DNA from: Haliotis asinina
Lineage: Eukaryota; Mollusca; Gastropoda; Lepetellida; Haliotidae
Assembly (NCBI RefSeq): GCF_037392515.1
Contig: NC_090281.1
Span: 56,708,753-56,772,752, forward strand
Reading direction: 5' to 3'
DNA length: 64,000 nt
The position numbers were made by a program, and so were the translations under genes. This document shows positions 57,359-64,000 of the stretch, in pieces. Position 1 is the first letter of the stretch. Every line of letters starts with the position of its first letter. The notes beneath the pieces are model-generated. The model was not told where the DNA came from and did not search any database. It worked only from the letters and a program-made list of their open reading frames with translations.

Positions 57359-60300
57359 ATGGCCCTGTGTCACGAGAATAGTGCCGCGATGTTCGCTTCC
57401 AGACCCTCGCCTAACACATACAGCTACCCAAGTTTTGGGTACCCGACTCAGGGAGGGTATGGACAGGAATATGGACAGTATGCTATGACCGACCCTAGTG
57501 CTCTCCAGCAGTCTTGGATGTACGGCAGCGCACCTCGCCCTGCACATGGAGGGATCGACGACTGGGGTCAGGCCTATAGTGTCCCCACAACCACGACCAC
57601 AGCCCTTCAGCAGGGGCCCTACAACTACTCCTACCGCACCCACGAGACGGGATACCACCAACCAGTCGTCACACAGGCGGACAGTCCACACCTTACAGTT
57701 CTGGACAATCCTCACCCACAGGATTCCTGTTCACCACCCGGCACCACAGCAAGCCTCAGTCCCGGGGGTAGCAACAATGCCAAGCAGCTCCGAGCACCCT
57801 TCGAATGGATGAAATGTTCACAGCAAACCCCGGCTCCTGGTAAGTTTTTATTTTCAAATTTTGAATACACAAACCTGAGATGAAGGCAGTATAGGTCATA
57901 TGCTGTAATAAAATACGGAATGAACAGAACCTGATCTGATTGATAAAATCATAATATAGTTTGATGCATTATAATGCTGAACGCACACTATCTCCCACTC
58001 ACCGCCGACCTGTCAGCCATTTTGTACTTCCACTATTTTGAAGTTTAAAATTGGGCACAGTGGGAAATGTAAATGAACTACCAACAAATATAATGTACAG
58101 AGTGGTAAAATAACATTTTTGTTAATCCAATCATGGTTGAAGAACGTTAATCCCGTTAATCAGAGAGTCGCGACAGTGTAGTTAGTGTCTGTCTCCGTCA
58201 TCAGGGGCTTCTTAATCACTTTACAATCGGGATCAACACGCCTTTCAGAAATAAACAACAATATTTTTACAATTTATATCATCTTGCTTAGGGCACCTCT
58301 CTCTCTCAATAACACTAATCCCCTCAATGAAGCGTGTCGGGGGAATCTCCTGCTCGCACCGCAATGTTTCCCATCACACACCTTTCTGTTTACTGCCCCT
58401 CTGCGCCTCATTTTCACCTGACACAGGTGTGCTAATTACCCCCAACTTTTCTGTCACACACCCAATACCAGTTTGACACTTGTATGTTTATTTCGCAGTG
58501 AAAAAAATTTTAGTAGTATGTCTGAAATTAAGGAAATCGTATGAAATTACTTAAAATAAACATTAACTGATTCATAAAGAAAAATATATCCAGCTTTTAT
58601 TTGCATAACATGCAATTGTTTATTTTGTGAAGGTGAACGAAATCCAAATGTTTTAGCGCTATCAGTTTCTCCATATCCACTGCAAACATACCTCGTTTTT
58701 CGGACCAAATCCCGATTTCTCACGATAATTTGCCAATGTGTTTTTAAGTACACTGTTGAAGTAATATATTATTGATGAGTCAAAGGGTTAAAGAACTAGG
58801 TGATCGTAATCTTTGAAGTGACCGCGTCCTCTGGAGTGACCTCACCCGGGCGTATCGATCTGTGACTTTGCTGTCATTGTTAACGTAGGTAAATGTAGCG
58901 ATGCATTGCCAGTTCGTAACGCTGGAGTCATTTGAACCTCATTAGGGGTGAAGTGGGCGGGTACGTGATTGTCCACATGCTAGTCCTGTGGGTAGTATGT
59001 ATGTACAGTGTAAACTTTAATCAGTTACAATAAGGAATCTTCCATCGTGACTACTCCATTGTTTGCTAAGTCTTCTCGAGGCTTTAAAGAATACCGCAAA
59101 CATTCACGGAATGTTGATTTTCGCTCTGGGAGTTCCCCTCTCACCGTCATTAGAAGCTCGTTTTCATTATACATATAACACCCATAAAATTTACAAGCTT
59201 GTCAGAGTATAATTGAATTTCTAAAAGTTTCACAGTGTGATGCTAATGTGTTGAATAGGACAAAACTTATAGAGACATCAAACGATACGGGGAGACTGTG
59301 TGAACAATCTATATGTTCTGATGACTTGCTAAGTATGCCTTAGGAAGGGAGTATGTTAAGAAGTGGGGAAAATAATTCTCTGGTAACTCGATACATGAAA
59401 TTAGAATATTCATTTATTCATTCGTGGATTGTTTCATCACACTTTTCAATTAAGCCTCGTCAAGTCAAAACAGTATGAATTTGAACCAGTCTCTTGATTA
59501 GCAGCAGTCAGACTGTCTGGAACTAAACGATCAGCATAGTTTTGTTTTTATTTTAAATTTATCCCCTCTTTTATTCATTGTCTTAATCTCTCCCCAGACA
59601 TCGTCATTGCCCGTTCTTAGTTAATTAACGCCAAATGTTGCTTTAATCCATTTAATCCCTGAGCTGGTCAGCGTTTTACGCTAATCAGGATTAATCCATC
59701 AAGGATCACACCCCTTGATCCGTGAAAGATCATGGCCACTCATCGTCAGTATCAGTTCTGTGAGATAGAGGGACCTCACAACTATTTCTGCAGATCACAG
59801 CAACTATTCATCAATTTGTAAGACTTAAACGTGTCACACTTGTACCCAAAGATCTAGGCGAAATACGCTATATCTAGAAAGCTTTGTCACACGGACCATG
59901 TTGGGTAAACCCGCTTCAACACAGTAATACCCCAACCACCCCGAAGAGGGACATGGTCCTTATCTACAAGGGTAGGGTGAACTTGGGGCGAAGTGGTTAT
60001 TTGCAAATCTCACACCCGTGTTCTATGATAGAGTCAAGATGTAATGACCCATGTTTCGAGCGTGAATCTATTAAAAAACTATCCAGTGATACGATTACCA
60101 ACAAGATTTCTGAGTAAAGATTTATAGGGTAAGAATGGTGGCGGAAGCACGAAGCATAGTATTGCAGGAGAAGCTTGAAAGACCAACCGTAGTTTGAACT
60201 TGTTCTGTTGGTTGGCATAGGATGTCAATTGACTTTCTTTCCATCAGAGAGTTATTTTTCGTATTTTATGTAAAAAATGTGTGCTCAATCGGACACTAGA

Positions 60301-61235
60301 GGTGTAAGCGAGGCTCCGCTTTCTCTGAAGATTTAAGCCCAATCGTTAGTTGCCTGTTCTTTCATCGTGAGATCAAGCGAGAGGCTTCTGTGTGCGATGT
60401 GTCAAATGAAATCATGACCTCCGGTCTCCGGGTGATGTTGTAGGGGTGGATTACCATGGAATGTCCTTCTCGCTGCACCGGATGGTTGCTGATAGCTCGC
60501 TGAAATCGATATTGGCTACAACTACAATTACAAATCTAATCTAGCCCTGTGTACAAAAGTCGGAACTACTCTGCCCTGTCAAAGAGAAAGCTGTGTTGTG
60601 TTCGCGTGGCGGCAATATAACGCTTAAGTGGAGCAACGCTCAGAACAAACATTTGCTGAGTTGGGACCTGCCAATGAACTTTGTAAGACGTCACAATATT
60701 TATTACATAAATTTTTCCTGTCTCTACTGGATTTTATGTTCTTATATTCATACTGTTTATTGTAGGCAAGACACGCACCAAAGACAAGTACCGAGTTGTG
60801 TACAGCGACCACCAGCGCCTGGAGCTGGAGAAAGAGTTCCACTACAGTCGATACATCACCATACGCCGTAAAGCCGAGCTTGCCAACCAACTGCAACTGT
60901 CCGAGAGACAAGTCAAGATCTGGTTCCAGAACCGTCGGGCCAAGGAAAGGAAACAGAACAAGAAGAAGGACAGCACTGACAAGATGTCTCCTGACTCCCC
61001 CTCCGAGATGTCTGGTATTCCCCCTCAGTACTCCCAGGTCTCCCCCACATTGCCCAGTCTTCCCCCCGTGACGTCACAGCATCAGCTTCTCGTACCATCA
61101 CATTCCATGTACGAAACTAAGCCCGAACATCATTCACCAACCTCATCCGTTCTCTCTAGTCACGTGCAAGTTCCGGTATCTATGGCACATGCGCATTCAC
61201 CACTTCCTGTGACCAAATGTGAAAATGACTATTAG
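57359..61235 (+). CDS. Cdx: Caudal-type homeobox transcription factor (ParaHox gene Cdx)
   Basis: Two exons, 57359-57839 and 60766-61235, joined by a phase-1 GT-AG intron, give 316 aa. The homeodomain is residues 166-225, with '[18 protein letters not shown]' at the start and '[18 protein letters not shown]' in the recognition helix (Gln50, Asn51). '[14 protein letters not shown]' is diagnostic of Caudal. The TALE-interaction pentapeptide-type motif FEWMK lies at 148-152 before the intron, the usual Cdx arrangement. The N-terminus is Tyr/Gly/Pro/Ser-rich; the C-terminus is Ser/Pro-rich and short. The start is the first ATG after an in-frame TGA at 57296 and has A at -3 and G at +4. Known role of the family: posterior axis and hindgut patterning, acting in the nucleus on TTTAT(G/T)-type sites. 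No Gsx or Xlox gene is visible in the window. Confidence 0.97.
58415..58438 (+). promoter_or_regulatory. Palindromic E-box pair with TAATTA in the Cdx intron
   Basis: 'CACCTGACACAGGTG' (58415-58429) is an inverted pair of CACCTG cores three bases apart, followed four bases later by TAATTA (58433-58438). The same words in another arrangement form the palindrome at 34942-34980. CACCTG is bound by Snail/ZEB and some bHLH factors, TAATTA by homeodomains. Function is an inference. Confidence 0.35.
59621..59720 (+). promoter_or_regulatory. Homeodomain/TCF-like site cluster in the Cdx intron
   Basis: Within 100 bases lie 'ttaattaa' (59621), TAATCC at 59644 and 59653, 'ctaatcag' (59681) and the palindrome GGATTAATCC (59688-59697). 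TAATCC is the K50 (Otx/Gsc/Pitx-type) core. 'atcaagg' (59698-59704) and 'ccttgatc' (59713-59720) form an inverted pair of TCF/LEF-like cores. Cdx genes are known Wnt targets in several animals, so an intronic enhancer is plausible but unproven. Confidence 0.4.
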
Positions 61236-61780
61236 TTTGTGAGAAAGAAAGTGACTTTATAACGAGAACAAAGGAGATTTATAGACAATGCGACTCATCT
61301 GTTTTACACCCGTAGACTGCAATATGAGATTTTATTTACGGAGGTTATGTGCAAAAGAACATTCAGTATGTGTTGTGCAGTATGACTGTTGTGCTAGTGT
61401 CTGTATGTGACTGTCAGCGAAGAATGCAGCTAAAGTGATTACAAGGACACGTGGCCTAATGTGATTTGCGTTGTATTTGTCCGGGGAACACAAAAGTATG
61501 TAAATAAGAAACGAGACGTGTCCTCAGACTCCTGTATATATATATTTTTTGTCACCATGTCAAATATTTATGAAAAAAAGTTGAAATTACAACTTTTGAT
61601 ATAAAATACAAATCTGAGAAGTTGTGTCTGCTTTTCTGTCTCAAAAGTGTTTGGTGATGGCAGGCTTATTGCACGACAAGGCCATAACGATGTGCTACTA
61701 GCGATAATAGTAATGCTATTAGCGATATTACAGTAGCGATTATTACAATAAATTAGGAGACGCATTCATTATAATTTAGT
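61236..61780 (+). other. Cdx 3' untranslated region
   Basis: AT-rich sequence after the TAG. AATAAA at 61747-61752 is a good polyadenylation candidate. An AT run lies at about 61535-61548. Confidence 0.5.
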
Positions 61781-61984
61781 TACATGCCTCGGATTTTCCA
61801 GCATACTATATTAAACCGCATTCTACCATAACTTATTAAAATTTGAAACATAATACACACTGTTGGAAAATCAGGTATACATGCGTGATTTAAGACGTTA
61901 ATTAATCAGAATTATATGGACTCATTTATTCTAGGATTTATGGCAAACATTGTTGTAGCTGCTACTCAGACACTAAGGGCGTGA

Positions 61985-62275
61985 TACCTCATGGTATCAT
62001 CCAATCCCGGGTATAGCAAGGCTGTTTCAGAGTGGATCGCAGGTTCCACCCTGATTAGGAGCGAGTCCCTTGAACGGGTATCGATTATTCCTTCATGATT
62101 GGCAGCGGGGTATAGCAAGGCCGTTTTGAACGGGGATAGATTGTTCCATCACGATTAGAAGCGGGGTATAGCAAGGGGATCGACTCTCCGTTCATGATTA
62201 TTTGCGGGACATAGCAAGGCCGTTTCAAAGGGGATCGACTGTTCCGTCATGATTAGCAGCAGCACTATAACCTCT
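61985..62275. repeat. Minisatellite with ~60-bp unit, about four copies
   Basis: The unit 'cggggtatagcaaggccgtt' followed by 'ggggatcgactgttccgtc' and 'atgattagcagcg' repeats four times with indels. It has diverged, so it is older than the 21-bp array at 62755. Confidence 0.85.
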
Positions 62276-62754
62276 TAAAACGTTATGACATGATTTACTT
62301 ACACAAAATTACAAATGTAGATGACCCATCGATCAAAGTTGTCAGTAATGATGAAGTCGACATCAACATTACATTAATGTACAATATTAGTGAGTGTCAG
62401 CGACAGGCGCTTGGTCAGCAAAGAATCTAAGAAATACAATAAATTTCAAAATTGTATTATGATAAATGGTCATCAACGCCAACAAAGACCGTCATATCAC
62501 AGCCTCATAAAGAGTAACTGAGAAATAAATGTATCAAAATAAGGCGAAGCAAATTTTGTATGAAATGTGATGTCACTTATCGCGCACTGTGAGCACAATG
62601 AACTTATTCACTCACTTTGACACACGAAGTTAACACACCTGATATTGAAAAGTGAAAAATAGTGATTATTTTCTAGCATCTGAATGGTGTGTTAAACTTC
62701 AAACTTAACTGGGCGTCACAGCTTACAGAAAAGCTGCTCTCAGGAAAGTGGGTA

Positions 62755-62876
62755 ATGAAAACTGGCGATGTTTTAATGAAAACTGGCGATGTTTTAATGA
62801 AAACTGAAGATGTTTTAATGAAAACTGGCGATGTTTTAATGAAAACTGAAGATGTTTTAATGAAAACTGAAGATGT
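62755..62876. repeat. 21-bp tandem repeat, about six units
   Basis: The unit 'aatgaaaactggcgatgttt' plus T repeats head to tail, with a 'gaaga' variant of 'ggcga' alternating in the later copies. Being a multiple of three, it stays open in frame and gives a fake Met-Lys-Thr repeat. No gene context. Confidence 0.95.
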
Positions 62877-63249
62877 TGAGCATGGGGCACATGTTTGTGC
62901 TCCAAGTACATTATAGCCCTTTGCCTTATTAGACTCAACACGTTTGACTAAAGAAGAAATATGTGTTATAAAATTGGTTTGTGCTTTCGAGTTGTCACCA
63001 TATTTCTGTCTGTAAGAAATGAGATGTTACTACAATTATGATGCAACAGTCCAGGATACGACCGACGTAAGGATTTTCCAGTCTTACAGTGATGATGTAG
63101 GCTTCTCATCAATAGACGAATCACAATGAACAGTGATATTAAACACAGGACTCTTAAAACCACAAACATTTTTGACGGAACACGATATGTGTGTTGTGTT
63201 TCCCACTGAGTGTACCTCATTACCACTGTTCAGGTGATTTAACATCTTA

Positions 63250-63720
63250 GATGGAGATAGGTACTTTAGGGTGATACACAACAACCAAGAGGGTTTATGT
63301 TTCAAGTTCAGTTCTAGGGGTCACATGGTGAAACATTGTCCAAACAGCAAATGCTTCACATGTAATGGACAAGGTCATATAGCCAGAAATTTCAATGCTG
63401 AAAGAAAACAAGGACGAAGTTCCGATATAATATTTTCGTACAATAGACATCTGTAACTGTTTCTCCGATGTGGGAGATAATGATCAGTTCAGGTTGTTTG
63501 ATTCTGAGGCGGAGAAAGAGCTTGCACCAACAAAATCTTGGCATGAGGTTCCTCTTTATAATGATACCGAAACAAATGAGAAACATAATATGGACCAGAA
63601 TAAGCAAACGAAAATGAAGGATAGACAAAAGGAGAAGGAAAACAAAGGAAGGAATTCTTTCAGAGGAAGCAAATACACACGCAATTCCAATTCCGTCTTC
63701 TACGAATACTCCTAGCTGTG
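63250..63720 (+). mobile_element. Gag-like zinc-knuckle fossil (LTR retroelement or LINE ORF1)
   Basis: Near 63290-63400 the + strand encodes two zinc-knuckle-like motifs in tandem, the second reading 'CFTCNGQGHIARN'. A Lys/Glu-rich, charged stretch follows. Paired knuckles of this kind are typical of retroelement Gag or ORF1 proteins. The element is broken and only a fragment lies in view at the window edge; no polymerase or terminal repeats are seen here. Family and age cannot be fixed from this piece. Confidence 0.45.
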
Positions 63721-64000
63721 ACAAGGAGAAGGACAGTGAGAGCACAGACAAGAACGGCATGTCTCAAGATAGGCTTGACATAACAGAAGACAGAGACATT
63801 TAACAAACAACCCGTGTAACATCAGCTAAGAGGACAATTTCTTCACGTATACGTGCATGAACGCACAAATTGCAGCCAAAGCTCAGACTCAGTATCACAG
63901 AACAATAAACTGAAAAATAAAATGAGAGAAAGCAAGAAAGACCAACAAAGAAAGAGAAAGCAGAACACGTCAACGATAGAAGAGAAATGACAGATGCGTT

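Larger units (their letters stand above)
57840..60765 (+). other. Cdx intron
   Basis: 2,926 bases with donor 'g|gtaagttt' and acceptor 'tattgtag|gcaag'. No nested gene or large repeat is seen. Two motif clusters (58415-58438 and 59621-59720) are listed separately. Confidence 0.9.

Noticed and set aside
57311-57715. 134-codon open frame on the minus strand over Cdx exon 1
   Set aside because: It is the shadow of the real + strand exon; the Cdx frame has clear homology and splice sites.
1-64000. CRISPR array, operon or other prokaryotic system
   Set aside because: The direct repeats present are minisatellites without equal-length unique spacers, and the genes are spliced animal genes.

Overview
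This is eukaryotic, intron-bearing, AT-rich DNA from a lophotrochozoan, most likely a gastropod mollusc of the abalone (Haliotis) type. Four things suggest this: spliced animal genes, a molluscan-looking Caudal/Cdx ParaHox gene, many copies of a short interspersed repeat ending in (CACT)n after a 'gctggaatattgctg' motif (as I recall, typical of abalone and limpet genomes), and AT-rich intergenic DNA full of small foldback elements. The species is an inference; no search was possible.

Three host protein genes are supported, all on the + strand. (1) 2904-12637: an 11-exon gene for the oxidoreductase subunit of oligosaccharyltransferase (MAGT1/TUSC3, OST3/OST6 family), reconstructed exon by exon to 329 aa with a CSVC redox motif. 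(2) 19474-22143: a single-exon protein of 889 aa with two AT-hooks and nine C2H2 zinc fingers, followed by a long 3' region. (3) 57359-61235: a two-exon Caudal-type homeobox gene (Cdx, 316 aa) with the FEWMK peptide before a phase-1 intron and a complete Cdx homeodomain.

Layout. 1-2860: intergenic, with two tRNA-derived SINEs, a foldback element and a minisatellite. 2.9-12.6 kb: the OST gene, its introns holding SINE-family copies, a hAT-like MITE with an 8-bp target duplication, a 40-bp tandem duplication, a 216-bp TG repeat and a G-rich hexamer repeat. 12.7-19.4 kb: a repeat nest (several SINE-family copies, a foldback element interrupted by a SINE, and a ~175-bp satellite array split by a truncated Mutator-like transposon that still has good spliceosomal introns). 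19.5-22.1 kb: the zinc-finger gene. 22.2-57.3 kb: a gene desert of about 35 kb upstream of Cdx with no convincing exon, a few GC-richer islands, a nested palindrome of homeodomain and E-box half-sites, MITEs and minisatellites. 57-61 kb: Cdx with a GC-box/CCAAT promoter-like block and a homeodomain-site cluster in its intron. 61.3-64 kb: Cdx 3' region, two minisatellites and a broken gag-like zinc-knuckle fossil at the right edge.

The three genes do not form a pathway. The desert beside Cdx is what one expects around a developmental transcription-factor gene, where distal enhancers lie. I found no sign of a wholly new molecular system. The best leads are the intron-bearing MULE inside a satellite array and the palindromic elements of the Cdx desert and intron.
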